In this document: one piece after another, positions 16,274 through 24,712 of the stretch | How the letters are laid out: every line of letters begins with the position of its first letter | Position numbering within the stretch: position 1 is the stretch's first letter | Notes under the pieces: model-generated | What the model was told of the DNA's origin: nothing | The model's database searches: none | Seen by the model: only the letters and a program-made list of their open reading frames with translations | Assembly: GCA_947474995.1 (NCBI GenBank) | Contig: CANJNJ010000050.1 | Span: forward strand, 1-32,919 | Source of the DNA: Opitutaceae bacterium | GTDB taxonomy: Bacteria; Verrucomicrobiota; Verrucomicrobiia; Opitutales; Opitutaceae | DNA: 32,919 nucleotides | Direction of reading: 5' to 3' | Made by a program: the position numbers and the translations under genes

Positions 16274-17380
16274 CTACAACGAAGTTTTTTTGAGTTCCAC
16301 GAAGGGCGGCTTGGTGAGTTGCAGGGCCATCCGGGTGCCGCGGAGGTCAACGCTCAGGTTTCCCGCCGCGCTGGGGGTCGTCACCAGGGCCGAGCCAATC
16401 GCCTCGTTGAGCAGGGGCGAAAGCGTGCCGGAGAGCACCCGACCGACGATCGCACCATCGGCACCGAGCACCGGCGTTTCCGCCCGTACGATGCGGCGAT
16501 CGCCGGTCTTGAAAAAGATGACCTTGTTCGGCGCGCCCCGCTCCCGCTCCGCGACCAGTGCGGCGCGGCCGATGAAGTCGCCGCCCTTGTCGAGTTTCAC
16601 CGTCCAACCCAGGCCGGCGGTGAGCGGAGAAATATCCGCCGTGATTTCGTGACCGTAAAGCGGGTAACCGGCCTCCAGCCGCAGGCCGTCGCGTGCCCCA
16701 AGTCCGGCCAGTTCCAGGCCGCGGGAAGCCCCCGCCGCCAACAGCGCCTCGGCCAGGGCCACGGACTCCGACGCCGCATGATAAAGCTCGAAGCCATCCT
16801 CCCCGGTGTACCCCGTGCGGCTCGCGAGGCAGTGAATGCCCGCGACCGTCGCCTCGGCGAAATGATAATATTTCACCAGTCCGAGCTTCGCCCCCGTGAG
16901 CGACTGCACGATTTCCGCGGCGCGCGGCCCCTGAATCGCCAGCAGACCATAGTCGGCACTCCGATCCGTAATCGTCACCTGGAACGCCGCGGCCTGCTCC
17001 CGAATCCAGGCAAGATCCTTGTCGATGTTGCCGGCATTGATGCAGAGGAAGTAGTCGTCCGCCGCGCGGAGGTACACCAGCAAATCGTCGACGACCCCGC
17101 CGTTCGCGTAACACATCGGGGAGTAGAGCACCCGGCCGGGATAAAGTTTGGCCACATCGTTCGTCACGAGGTGATTCAAAAACCGGCCCGCTTCCGGTCC
17201 GCGGACATCGACCTCCCCCATGTGGCTCACGTCGAACAGGCCCGCGGCTCGCCGGACCGCTTTGTGCTCCTCCAGGATGCTGCGATATTGCACCGGCATC
17301 TCCCAGCCCGCGAAGTCGACCAGCCGCGCGCCGTGGGCTGCATGGAAATCCCGGAGCGCCGTGCGCTTGAGTTCACTCAT
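16274..17380 (-). CDS. gcvT: aminomethyltransferase (glycine cleavage T protein)
   Basis: A 368-residue tetrahydrofolate-dependent T protein, which transfers the methylene group from the aminomethyl-lipoyl H protein to THF and releases ammonia. Family features are [13 protein letters not shown] at residue 20, [14 protein letters not shown] at 48, the folate/active-site stretch [13 protein letters not shown] with Asp98-Asp99, [17 protein letters not shown], and [18 protein letters not shown]. Length is normal. It is the first gene of a gcvT-gcvH pair and is divergent from lgt across a 143-bp spacer. I looked there for a glycine riboswitch and did not find its conserved cores. Confidence 0.97.
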   Translation of the reverse strand: MSELKRTALRDFHAAHGARLVDFAGWEMPVQYRSILEEHKAVRRAAGLFDVSHMGEVDVRGPEAGRFLNHLVTNDVAKLYPGRVLYSPMCYANGGVVDDLLVYLRAADDYFLCINAGNIDKDLAWIREQAAAFQVTITDRSADYGLLAIQGPRAAEIVQSLTGAKLGLVKYYHFAEATVAGIHCLASRTGYTGEDGFELYHAASESVALAEALLAAGASRGLELAGLGARDGLRLEAGYPLYGHEITADISPLTAGLGWTVKLDKGGDFIGRAALVAERERGAPNKVIFFKTGDRRIVRAETPVLGADGAIVGRVLSGTLSPLLNEAIGSALVTTPSAAGNLSVDLRGTRMALQLTKPPFVELKKTSL

Positions 17381-17523
17381 GCGCGCAGCATAGCGGGTCG
17401 ACGCCGAGGCGCGGCAAGGCTCATTTCACTCCCGCCGCCAATTCGTCGCTTCGCTAATGGCACCACGTCGCCGTTGAATTTTGCTTAACGCGTCGGCAGT
17501 CTCCCCAATCTTCCCACCGCACG

Positions 17524-18351
17524 ATGCTCGCCTTCTGGGTCCATAATTTCAGTCCTTTCCTCGTCAAATTCTCGGACAATCTTGGGATCCGCTATTATGG
17601 GCTGGCCTACATTCTTGGATTTGTCGGGGCCTGGACGCTGTTGCGGGTTTACCAGCAAAAGGGCCGCTCTCTCCTCAGCGCAGACGCCGTGGCCGATCTC
17701 ATGACGTATCTTGTGCTCGGCGTGCTTGTCGGCGGGCGCGCGGGCTACTTCTTTCTTTATCAGCTGGACACCCTGGGACGCGACCCGCTCGCGGTGTTCC
17801 GGGTTTGGGAAGGGGGCATGGCCAGCCACGGCGGTTTCGCGGGCGTCTTCATCGCGACCTGGTGGTGGGCGCGCCGGCATCAACTGCCCTTCCGGCCACT
17901 CAGCGACCTGATCGCGACCGTTGTACCCGTGGGCCTGTTTTTCGGCCGCGTGGCCAATTTCATCAACGGCGAGCTTCCCGGCAAGATGACCAATGTGCCG
18001 TGGGCCGTCATTTTTCCCCACAGCGAACTCGTCACGCCCGGCACGCCGCTTCACCTGATTCCCGCCCGGCATCCCTCGCAGCTCTACGAGGCCGCCCTCG
18101 AGGGCGCGCTGCTTCTCGCCTTCATGCAGTGGCGCTTCTGGCGCACGAATGTCGCCCAGACCCGGCCCGGCCGACTCGCGGGCGAGTTTCTGATCGGCTA
18201 CGCGCTGGTCCGGGTGTTGGGCGAACAATTCCGCGAACCCGATGCGCCGCTGATGGCCGGCGTCAGTCGCGGCACGTTTTACTCGGTGTTTCTGATCGCG
18301 GCAGGTTTGGTGCTCGTGCTGCGGCGCCCATCCGAGACGCCTTCTGCCTAG
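17524..18351 (+). CDS. lgt: prolipoprotein diacylglyceryl transferase
   Basis: A 275-residue polytopic inner-membrane enzyme that transfers diacylglyceryl from phosphatidylglycerol to the lipobox Cys of prolipoproteins, the first step of lipoprotein maturation. The signature GRVANFINGELPG is at residues 141-153. Earlier conserved parts are IRYYGLAYILGF near 22 and GGRAGYFFLYQ at 70, and the essential His lies in GGMASHGGF (about residue 102). Several hydrophobic segments span the length, and PARHPSQLYEA is the usual C-terminal conserved block. The start follows a spacer with no Shine-Dalgarno sequence. It converges with glgC. Confidence 0.97.
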   Translation: MLAFWVHNFSPFLVKFSDNLGIRYYGLAYILGFVGAWTLLRVYQQKGRSLLSADAVADLMTYLVLGVLVGGRAGYFFLYQLDTLGRDPLAVFRVWEGGMASHGGFAGVFIATWWWARRHQLPFRPLSDLIATVVPVGLFFGRVANFINGELPGKMTNVPWAVIFPHSELVTPGTPLHLIPARHPSQLYEAALEGALLLAFMQWRFWRTNVAQTRPGRLAGEFLIGYALVRVLGEQFREPDAPLMAGVSRGTFYSVFLIAAGLVLVLRRPSETPSA

Positions 18352-18360
18352 CGCGGCACT

Positions 18361-18377
18361 CGGGCGAGCCGCGCCCG
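18361..18377. terminator. hairpin between convergent lgt and glgC
   Basis: A 6-bp GC stem, cgggcg and cgcccg around agccg, sits in the 44-bp spacer between two convergent genes. A short T-rich stretch (tcgttt) follows on the plus strand. It may serve lgt, but the evidence is weak. Confidence 0.35.
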
Positions 18378-18395
18378 TCGTTTACCGGGGCTACC

Positions 18396-19685
18396 TCAGA
18401 CCACCGTACCGGCGGGCAGGACGGCCCCTTTGGGCACCACGAGCACCCCGTCGCGTACGATCACGGCGCCGCCGGCATAGACCCCGTCGGCCTTGCCATC
18501 GGCGATGAGAATGCAGCCATTGCCGATACGCGCGTTCTTGTCGATAATCGCGCCCTTAATCCGGCAACCGGCACCAATGCCCAGGTGCGGACGACCCCGC
18601 GTCGTGTTCGCCTCGAGCTGGGCGTCACCTTCATAATAGTCGGCGCCCATCACGACGGTATCTTCGAGCACGCTGCCTTCGCCGATGAAGGACCGGATGC
18701 CCAGCACGCTGTGCTTGATCGACGAGTTGGTGAGAATCGAGCCGTCGCCAATCACGACATGATCGATCGCGCACTTGTTGAGCTTCGACGCGGGCAGATA
18801 ACGGTCCTGCGTATAAATCGGCGCATTGGGCTCGAAGAAATTGAAGGGCGGCAGCGGCTGCGCGAGCGCGAGGTTTGCCTCGAAGAAGGCCCGCACGGTA
18901 CCGATATCCTCCCAATACCCCTCGAAAATGTGGGCAAAGAGCCGCTTCTGGCCCAGCAGGCCCGGAATGATTTCCTTGCCGAAATCCGTCATGGTGTTGT
19001 CGAGCGCGGCGGCGAGGACGGAACGGTTGAAAACGTAGATGCCCATCGACGCGAGGCAGCGCTTCTCCGGCAAAGGCGATAATTTCTTTTCCAGCTCCGG
19101 GCTCAGCGTGAGGCTGTCGATGATCGCGGGGTCCTTGGGCTTTTCGACGAAGCGCGCGACGGAAAGGTCATCGTTGACCTGCATCAGGCCCAGTCCGGCC
19201 ACTTTCGAAACGGGAAACGGGATCGCGGCGATCGTGACGTCGGCATTGGTCGCGACGTGCTGCGAAATGATTTCGCGAAAATCCATCCGGTAAAGCTGGT
19301 CCCCCGAAAGAATCAGGACGAGATCGTGCGGAAACGAGCGGAAGTGAATCAGATTGCGCCGGACGGCATCCGCCGTGCCCTGATACCAGTCGGACCCCTT
19401 CTCGGTCTGCTCCGCCGAGAGAATGTCAACAAAGCCGCCGCCGAACGGATCAAAGTTGTACGTACTCGTGACGTGCCGGTGCAGCGAAGCCGTCTGAAAC
19501 TGCGTGAGCAGAAAGATCCGGTTGATTTCGCTGTTGAGACAGTTGCTGATCGGAATGTCGACGAGCCGATACTTGCCGGCCAGGGGGACGGCAGGTTTGC
19601 AACGTTCGGCCGTCAGCGGATGGAGACGCGTACCACGTCCGCCGCCCATGACCACCGCGAGGGTTTTATTTCTGCGTTCTTTCAT
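18396..19685 (-). CDS. glgC: glucose-1-phosphate adenylyltransferase
   Basis: A 429-residue ADP-glucose pyrophosphorylase, the committing and usually allosteric step of bacterial glycogen synthesis. The nucleotide-binding GGGRGTRLHPLT (residues 14-25) and KPAVPLAGKYRLVDIPISNC lie at the N-terminus, then LSGDQLYRMDF near 117 with the metal-binding Asp, and FVEKPKDP near 164 for sugar-phosphate binding. The C-terminal third is a left-handed beta-helix (repeated I-x-x-G and VLG-type turns) that carries the regulatory domain. Length is standard. It is divergent from glmS with an 88-bp spacer, so both promoters sit close together. No other glycogen gene is in the window. Confidence 0.97.
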   Translation of the reverse strand: MKERRNKTLAVVMGGGRGTRLHPLTAERCKPAVPLAGKYRLVDIPISNCLNSEINRIFLLTQFQTASLHRHVTSTYNFDPFGGGFVDILSAEQTEKGSDWYQGTADAVRRNLIHFRSFPHDLVLILSGDQLYRMDFREIISQHVATNADVTIAAIPFPVSKVAGLGLMQVNDDLSVARFVEKPKDPAIIDSLTLSPELEKKLSPLPEKRCLASMGIYVFNRSVLAAALDNTMTDFGKEIIPGLLGQKRLFAHIFEGYWEDIGTVRAFFEANLALAQPLPPFNFFEPNAPIYTQDRYLPASKLNKCAIDHVVIGDGSILTNSSIKHSVLGIRSFIGEGSVLEDTVVMGADYYEGDAQLEANTTRGRPHLGIGAGCRIKGAIIDKNARIGNGCILIADGKADGVYAGGAVIVRDGVLVVPKGAVLPAGTVV

Positions 19686-19773
19686 GACAGTAAAAGCGAA
19701 ATGCTAAAGCCTTGCGCCACGTTTGCGCCCGCCGCATATTTCGCCAGACTAAACCTGTCGTCCTCGGAAATTT

Positions 19774-21627
19774 ATGTGCGGTATCGTCGGCTACGTCGGA
19801 AAACAAAAAGCAGTCTCCATCCTGCTGGAGGGTCTGAAGCGCCTCGAGTACCGCGGTTATGACTCGGCGGGAGTCTGCGTACTCCAGGGGGGCAAGCTCG
19901 ACGTCGCCAAGAAAGCCGGGCGCGTGGCGAACCTCGTCAAGGAAGCGGCGACGCACCGCTTGAACGGCACCACCGGCATCGGCCACACGCGCTGGGCCAC
20001 CCACGGCGGCGTGACGGATGCCAATGCGCATCCGCACGTCAGCAGCGATGGCAAGTTCGCCCTGATCCACAACGGCGTGATCGAAAATTACGCGCAGATG
20101 AAGCGCTTCCTGCTCGAGAAGGGCTACACGTTTCAGTCCGAAACCGATACGGAGGTGCTCTGCAATCTCATCGCCTATCACTACGCGAAAGAACCGGCGG
20201 GGAACCACGGGACCAACCGCTTTCTCGAGAGCGTACGCAAGGCATTGGGGCACGTCGAAGGCACCTATGGCATTGCGGTGCTCTGCGTGGATTACCCCAG
20301 TGAACTGGTCGCGGCGCGCAAGGCCTCGCCGTTGATTCTCGGCGTGGGCGACGAGGAATATATTGTCGCCTCCGACGCCTCAGCTCTCGTCAGCCGGACG
20401 CAGAATGTCGTTTATCTGAAGGACGGCGAAATCGTCCACCTCACGCCGAAGACCTTCTCGATTACCACGCTGGACCAGGCGGATGTCTCGCCGGTCGTCG
20501 ATCGGATCACGTGGTCGGTCACCGACGCCGACAAGGGCGACTTCGCCCACTTCATGGAAAAGGAGATTTTCGAGCAACCCGTCGCGCTCGAAAACACCAT
20601 GCGCGGGCGCTTTTCCGAGGACGGCAGCACGGCGAACTTCGGCGGCCTCAACGTCACGGCGGCGGAGTTCCGGCAAATCGATCGTTTCCTCTTCTGCGCC
20701 TGCGGCACCGCCTGGCACGCGTGCCTAGTGACCGAACATCTGATCGAGCGCTTTGCCCGGATCCCCGTCGAGGTCGATTACGCGTCGGAGTTCCGCTACC
20801 GCAACGCGCCGCTCCACAGCAACACCCTCTTTTTTGTCATCAGCCAGTCCGGTGAAACCATCGACACCCTGGCGGCCCTCCGCGAGGCGAAGCGCAAGGG
20901 CTACAAGGCGCTCGCGATTAACAACGTCGTGGGCTCGAGCCTCGCGCGCGAGGCCGACGGCGGCATCTACCAGCACGTCGGTCCGGAAATCGGCGTGGCG
21001 TCGACAAAGGCGTTTACCTCTCAAATCATGGTCGGCGCCATGGTCGCGCTCTACCTGGCCCGGATGCGCGATATGAGCTTCAGCGACGGAGTCGAATACG
21101 TGAACGCGCTCAAAGGGGCCCCTGCCCTCGTGCGGCAGGCTCTCGCGCAAGCCCCAAAAATCCGGGAAATCGCGAAGCGCTATGCGAAATATCACGACAT
21201 GCTTTTCCTCGGCCGCCTGTCGCTGTTTCCCCTGGCGCTCGAAGGCGCGCTCAAACTGAAGGAAATTTCCTACATCCACGCGGAAGGCTATCCCGCGGCC
21301 GAGATGAAGCATGGTCCCATCGCCCTCATCAGCGACAAATGCCCGAGTGTTTTCTTTGCCCCGGCCGGCGACATCTTTCCCAAAATTGTTTCCTCGATGC
21401 AGGAGATCAAGGCGCGCAAGGGACCGATCATTGCCATCGTCACCGAGGGCGCGGATCTGCCGCCGGGGTTGGCTGACGAAGTCATCACTATCCCGCACTG
21501 CCACGAAGCCGTCCTCCCCATGGTCGCGGCCATCCCGGTGCAGTTGCTGAGCTATTATATCGCCGTTGAGCGCGGCTGCGATGTGGACAAGCCGCGCAAC
21601 CTGGCAAAATCGGTGACGGTGGAGTAG
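19774..21627 (+). CDS. glmS: glutamine--fructose-6-phosphate transaminase (isomerizing)
   Basis: A 617-residue cytoplasmic enzyme making glucosamine-6-phosphate for peptidoglycan and LPS. The class-II glutaminase begins MCGIVGYVG with nucleophile Cys2 exposed after Met removal; HTRWATHGGVTDANAHPH is the glutamine-binding block. Two SIS domains follow: SQSGETIDTLAALREAKRKG lies in the first, and a second spans about 455-595. The C-terminus PRNLAKSVTVE closes the synthase active site. Length matches the family. No glmS ribozyme-like sequence is visible in the 88-bp upstream spacer. trpE follows after 48 bp. Confidence 0.98.
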   Translation: MCGIVGYVGKQKAVSILLEGLKRLEYRGYDSAGVCVLQGGKLDVAKKAGRVANLVKEAATHRLNGTTGIGHTRWATHGGVTDANAHPHVSSDGKFALIHNGVIENYAQMKRFLLEKGYTFQSETDTEVLCNLIAYHYAKEPAGNHGTNRFLESVRKALGHVEGTYGIAVLCVDYPSELVAARKASPLILGVGDEEYIVASDASALVSRTQNVVYLKDGEIVHLTPKTFSITTLDQADVSPVVDRITWSVTDADKGDFAHFMEKEIFEQPVALENTMRGRFSEDGSTANFGGLNVTAAEFRQIDRFLFCACGTAWHACLVTEHLIERFARIPVEVDYASEFRYRNAPLHSNTLFFVISQSGETIDTLAALREAKRKGYKALAINNVVGSSLAREADGGIYQHVGPEIGVASTKAFTSQIMVGAMVALYLARMRDMSFSDGVEYVNALKGAPALVRQALAQAPKIREIAKRYAKYHDMLFLGRLSLFPLALEGALKLKEISYIHAEGYPAAEMKHGPIALISDKCPSVFFAPAGDIFPKIVSSMQEIKARKGPIIAIVTEGADLPPGLADEVITIPHCHEAVLPMVAAIPVQLLSYYIAVERGCDVDKPRNLAKSVTVE

Positions 21628-21654
21628 TTTTGGTATCGCAAAAACTAACTTTAG

Positions 21655-21673
21655 GTTTTCGCGTAGCGAAAAC
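21655..21673 (+). promoter_or_regulatory. hairpin immediately before the trpE start codon
   Basis: A perfect 8-bp inverted repeat, gttttcgc and gcgaaaac around gta, ends 2 bases before the trpE ATG at 21676. It would cover the ribosome-binding region in the mRNA. No T-run follows, so it is not a classical terminator for glmS. It could be a translational control element, an operator, or a small repeat. Confidence 0.45.
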
Positions 21674-21675
21674 TT

Positions 21676-23157
21676 ATGAATATCCATCCAAACCGGGACA
21701 CTTTCGTAAGCCTTGCCGCGCAAGGCAACGTCATCCCCGTTTACACGGACTTGATGGCCGACTTCGAGACGCCCGTGTCGGCCTATGCGAAGCTCAAGGA
21801 TGCCGGGCCCTCGTATTTGCTGGAGTCAGTCGAGGGCGGCGAAAACCTTTCGCGTTACAGCTTCATCGGCTGTCGCCCCAGGAAGATTTTTATCTGCGGC
21901 GCCAAGACCACCGAGATCCGGATTCCGGGAAAGCCCTCCCAAACCATCCCCACGCCGCGCGACCCGCTGACACTGATCGAGGAGGAGATGCGCGGATTTA
22001 AGGCGGTGTCCGTCCCGGGGTTGCCCCGGTTCACCGGCGGCGCCGTAGGCTTTATCGGCTACGAATACGTCACCCGCATCGAGCCGACGGTGCCGGCGGC
22101 GGCGAAGGACGAACTGGGCACGCCCCTGCTCTACTTCATGCTTTCGGATTCGCTGCTGATCTTTGATCGCGCGAAACAAACTCTTCGCCTCTGCGTCAAC
22201 GCCCATGTGCATGGCACCCCCGGGGACGCCTACGACTCCGCGGTCGCGGAGTTGCGGGAACTCTACGCGATCCTCCGGCAGCCGCGCGAATTGGCGCCGG
22301 CGCCCTTGGTGGACGCACCGAAAATCACCGTGCCGCCGGGCAATTTTACCCAGGCGCAGTTCGAGCAGGTCGTGGTCGACGGCAAGGAGTTCATCCGCTC
22401 GGGCGATATCATCCAGTTCGTCCCCTCCCAGCGTTTCACGCGACCCTTTCAAAAGTCGCCGCTCGATCTCTACCGGGCCCTTCGCACGGTCAACCCGTCG
22501 CCCTACATGTTCATCCTGGAAGCGGACGATTTCTCGATCGTTGGCGCTTCGCCGGAAGTACACGTGCGGTTGACCGACGGCCTCGTTGAAATCCGACCAA
22601 TTGCCGGCACTCGCCGGCGGGGTGCGACTCACGCCGAAGACCTCGCATTGGAAAAGGAACTGCTCGCCGACGAAAAAGAGCGGGCCGAGCACCTCATGCT
22701 GGTCGATCTCGCGCGCAACGACATCGGCCGCGTCTGCCAGTTCGGCAGCGTCAAGGTCCCCGAGATGATGGTCGTGGAACGCTATTCCCACGTCATGCAC
22801 ATCGTCTCGCAGGTCGAGGGGCAGATTGCGCCCGACAAGACCGCCTACGATTTAATGCGCGCGACTTTCCCGGCCGGCACGGTCAGCGGCGCCCCAAAAA
22901 TTCGCGCCATGCAGATCATCGCCCAATACGAACCTTCCCAGCGCGGCATCTACGCCGGGGCGCTCGGTTACGTGGGCTACGACGGTAACATGGACACCTG
23001 CATTATGTTGCGCACCGCACTCCTGAAAGACGGCAAGATCCACATCCAGGCTGGCGCCGGTATCGTGGCTGACTCCGTTCCCCTTTCAGAGTATCAGGAG
23101 ACCATCAGTAAAGCGTCCGCCCTCCTGAAGGCCGTTGAGATGGCCGAGCAGTTCTAG
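21676..23157 (+). CDS. trpE: anthranilate synthase component I
   Basis: A 493-residue chorismate-utilising enzyme, the first step of tryptophan synthesis. The feedback-site motif LLES (residues 48-51) is intact, so tryptophan inhibition is expected. The catalytic domain shows RPIAGTRRRG, LMLVDLARNDIGRVC, YSHVMHIVSQVEG, FPAGTVSGAPKIRAM and IQAGAGIVADSVP in order, which separates it from isochorismate or aminodeoxychorismate synthases with reasonable confidence; PabB remains a lesser possibility. The glutaminase partner trpG and the other trp genes are not adjacent, so the pathway is split in this genome. It may be read through from glmS across 48 bp or have its own signal there. Confidence 0.94.
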   Translation: MNIHPNRDTFVSLAAQGNVIPVYTDLMADFETPVSAYAKLKDAGPSYLLESVEGGENLSRYSFIGCRPRKIFICGAKTTEIRIPGKPSQTIPTPRDPLTLIEEEMRGFKAVSVPGLPRFTGGAVGFIGYEYVTRIEPTVPAAAKDELGTPLLYFMLSDSLLIFDRAKQTLRLCVNAHVHGTPGDAYDSAVAELRELYAILRQPRELAPAPLVDAPKITVPPGNFTQAQFEQVVVDGKEFIRSGDIIQFVPSQRFTRPFQKSPLDLYRALRTVNPSPYMFILEADDFSIVGASPEVHVRLTDGLVEIRPIAGTRRRGATHAEDLALEKELLADEKERAEHLMLVDLARNDIGRVCQFGSVKVPEMMVVERYSHVMHIVSQVEGQIAPDKTAYDLMRATFPAGTVSGAPKIRAMQIIAQYEPSQRGIYAGALGYVGYDGNMDTCIMLRTALLKDGKIHIQAGAGIVADSVPLSEYQETISKASALLKAVEMAEQF

Positions 23158-23182
23158 TCACGCCTCTGGGTGAGTTACCTGT

Positions 23183-23241
23183 TTGGAGTGCAGTGGCCAG
23201 GAGCCGCTTTGTATCAGCGGCGTCAGGTCGCCGTACTCCAA
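23183..23241. repeat. short palindromic repeat (ttggagtgc type)
   Basis: A 59-bp element with imperfect inverted ends: it begins ttggagtgcagtggcc and ends cgccgtactccaa, with arms of about 24 bp that match at most positions. The ends and the 'agccgct' inner part look like a dispersed REP- or MITE-like family. It lies between trpE and the sigma factor gene. Part of it can be read as the start of an N-terminally extended sigma factor frame, which I reject. Confidence 0.55.
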
Positions 23242-23255
23242 CGACTACCGCGCTC

Positions 23256-23279
23256 ATTTGCGCCGTGATTTGCGCCGTG
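23256..23279. repeat. perfect 12-bp tandem duplication upstream of the sigma factor gene
   Basis: The unit atttgcgccgtg occurs twice in direct tandem. It is followed by a small hairpin (agccc-ggca-gggct, 23285-23298) and a palindrome tttacccgtaaa (23312-23323). Together these lie 120-190 bp before the sigma factor ATG and could be operator or leader elements; no firm promoter can be assigned. Confidence 0.4.
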
Positions 23280-23443
23280 CTGGCAGCCCGGCAGGGCTAA
23301 AGTGTGCCACATTTACCCGTAAAAAAGTGCGGTTATGGCAACATTCCCTCGGTCACAGCCGTATAACCCATATGGAACGAAATCCGCTCCACGTTGGGAA
23401 CAAGACCGCGGCTCACTTCTCTAAATTTAACAAGGTTCATATC

Positions 23444-24523
23444 ATGCCTAATCAATCAAAGTCGTTCCGTCGCCCAGCCAATGAGGATAACGCCGGTGCC
23501 GATACCGCTACCGCCGTTCTTTCCGCCGGGCCGCTCGATGCCCCTCCCTCCTTTCTCGAAAAACCTGATCGGACCGCCGCCGAGCCCATCGCCCACGGCG
23601 AGCGGAGCAACCTTCAGCTCTACCTTCAGGAGATCGGCAAGACGCCCCTACTGACCATTGCCGAAGAAATTACGCTGGCCCGTCGCATTCGCCGCGGCGA
23701 CAAGGCAGCTCGCGATCACATGATATCCGCCAATCTCCGCCTAGTCGTGAAGATTGCGATGGACTACAAGGACTTCGGCCTGCCCCTGCTCGACCTGATC
23801 AGCGAGGGCAACATCGGCCTCATCAAGGCCGTCGAGCGATTCGATCCCCGCAAGGGCGGCAAACTTTCCACGTACGCCGCCTGGTGGATCAAACAGTCGA
23901 TCAAGCGGGCGCTGGCCAACCAAAGCAAAACGATCCGGTTGCCGGTCCATTTGGTGGACAAGATTTCCAAGATGCGCCGCACCGCCATGGCGTTGACCGA
24001 ACAGCTCGGTCGCGAACCCACGGACGAGGAGTTGGCCATCGAACTACAGATCCCCACCTCCAAGGTGGCGCACTTGAAGTCCGTCAGCGTCCGTCCGGCT
24101 TCACTCGATGCGCCCATCGGCGAAAGCGGCGAATCGGGCACCTTTGGAGAAATCGTCGGCGACGACAACGCCGTCAGCCCCTACGACGGCCTGCGTGAAA
24201 AAAATCTGAACAGCGATCTCAGCGCGATGGTTGATTCTCTCGATCAGCGCGAAGCGGAGATTATCAAACTGCGCTTTGGTCTGCAGGGCCGCGACGAACT
24301 CACGCTCGAAGAGGTCGGCAAAAAATTCCACGTCACCCGCGAACGCATCCGCCAGCTCGAGTATCTCGCGCTGACGAAAATGCGAAAAGCGATGGCGAAG
24401 CACGAAGCCGTCCGCACGCACGATGAAATCGAGGAGGACGATCGCCAGCGCCAGCGGATGGCCGTCATCCGCGAATTCGTCGAGAGCAAGGCCGGCAAGC
24501 CGGTCAAGGCCGGGCGAAATTAA
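23444..24523 (+). CDS. RNA polymerase sigma-70 factor, RpoD/SigA or RpoS type
   Basis: A 359-residue primary-type sigma factor. Region 1.2 is SNLQLYLQEIGKTPLLT (about residues 55-71). Regions 2.1-2.4 run from ANLRLVVKIAMDYKDFG to YAAWWIKQSIKRALANQ, with the -10 recognition helix intact. Region 3 follows, and region 4.2 near the end is LTLEEVGKKFHVTRERIRQL, the -35 helix-turn-helix. Region 1.1 and the long non-conserved insert of classical RpoD are missing; in their place is a short, Ala/Pro-rich N-terminus. It may therefore be a compact housekeeping sigma or an RpoS-like one. The frame stays open to 23183, but that part covers a palindromic repeat, so ATG 23444 (MPNQSK) with aagg 9-12 bases upstream is preferred. 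Confidence 0.93.
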   Translation: MPNQSKSFRRPANEDNAGADTATAVLSAGPLDAPPSFLEKPDRTAAEPIAHGERSNLQLYLQEIGKTPLLTIAEEITLARRIRRGDKAARDHMISANLRLVVKIAMDYKDFGLPLLDLISEGNIGLIKAVERFDPRKGGKLSTYAAWWIKQSIKRALANQSKTIRLPVHLVDKISKMRRTAMALTEQLGREPTDEELAIELQIPTSKVAHLKSVSVRPASLDAPIGESGESGTFGEIVGDDNAVSPYDGLREKNLNSDLSAMVDSLDQREAEIIKLRFGLQGRDELTLEEVGKKFHVTRERIRQLEYLALTKMRKAMAKHEAVRTHDEIEEDDRQRQRMAVIREFVESKAGKPVKAGRN

Positions 24524-24547
24524 GCGACCCTCGTCGCAACAAATTCC

Positions 24548-24580
24548 AAGGCCGACCGGCAGGGTCGGCCTTTTTGTTTT
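24548..24580 (+). terminator. intrinsic terminator after the sigma factor gene
   Basis: A perfect 10-bp stem, aaggccgacc and ggtcggcctt around ggcag, is followed by ttttgtttt. It starts 24 bases after the sigma factor TAA and is the clearest rho-independent terminator in the window. Confidence 0.93.
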
Positions 24581-24712
24581 GGGCCGGATACCTTGGCCTG
24601 TGCGATTACTCCGTAGGACCCCTTGAGTCGTGACGATTGCTGTCCTAACTCAATGAACCTTTGATGACCACGGGCCGGCCGACTCGCAGCTTTTGACACG
24701 CACGTCGGGAGT

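Noticed and set aside
17381-17523. Glycine riboswitch upstream of gcvT
   Set aside because: The gcvT-lgt spacer was read on the minus strand; the conserved core blocks are not there.
17805-19082. Plus-strand open frame of 425 codons
   Set aside because: It overlaps lgt in another frame and glgC in antisense, with no recognisable motif.
19686-19773. glmS ribozyme
   Set aside because: Only 88 bp separates glgC and glmS, and the ribozyme core is not visible; such ribozymes are known mainly from Gram-positive bacteria.
21628-21675. Tryptophan leader-peptide attenuator
   Set aside because: The spacer is too short, with no Trp-codon cluster and no terminator T-run.
20725-21723. Minus-strand open frame of 332 codons
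   Set aside because: It is antisense to glmS, which is unambiguous.
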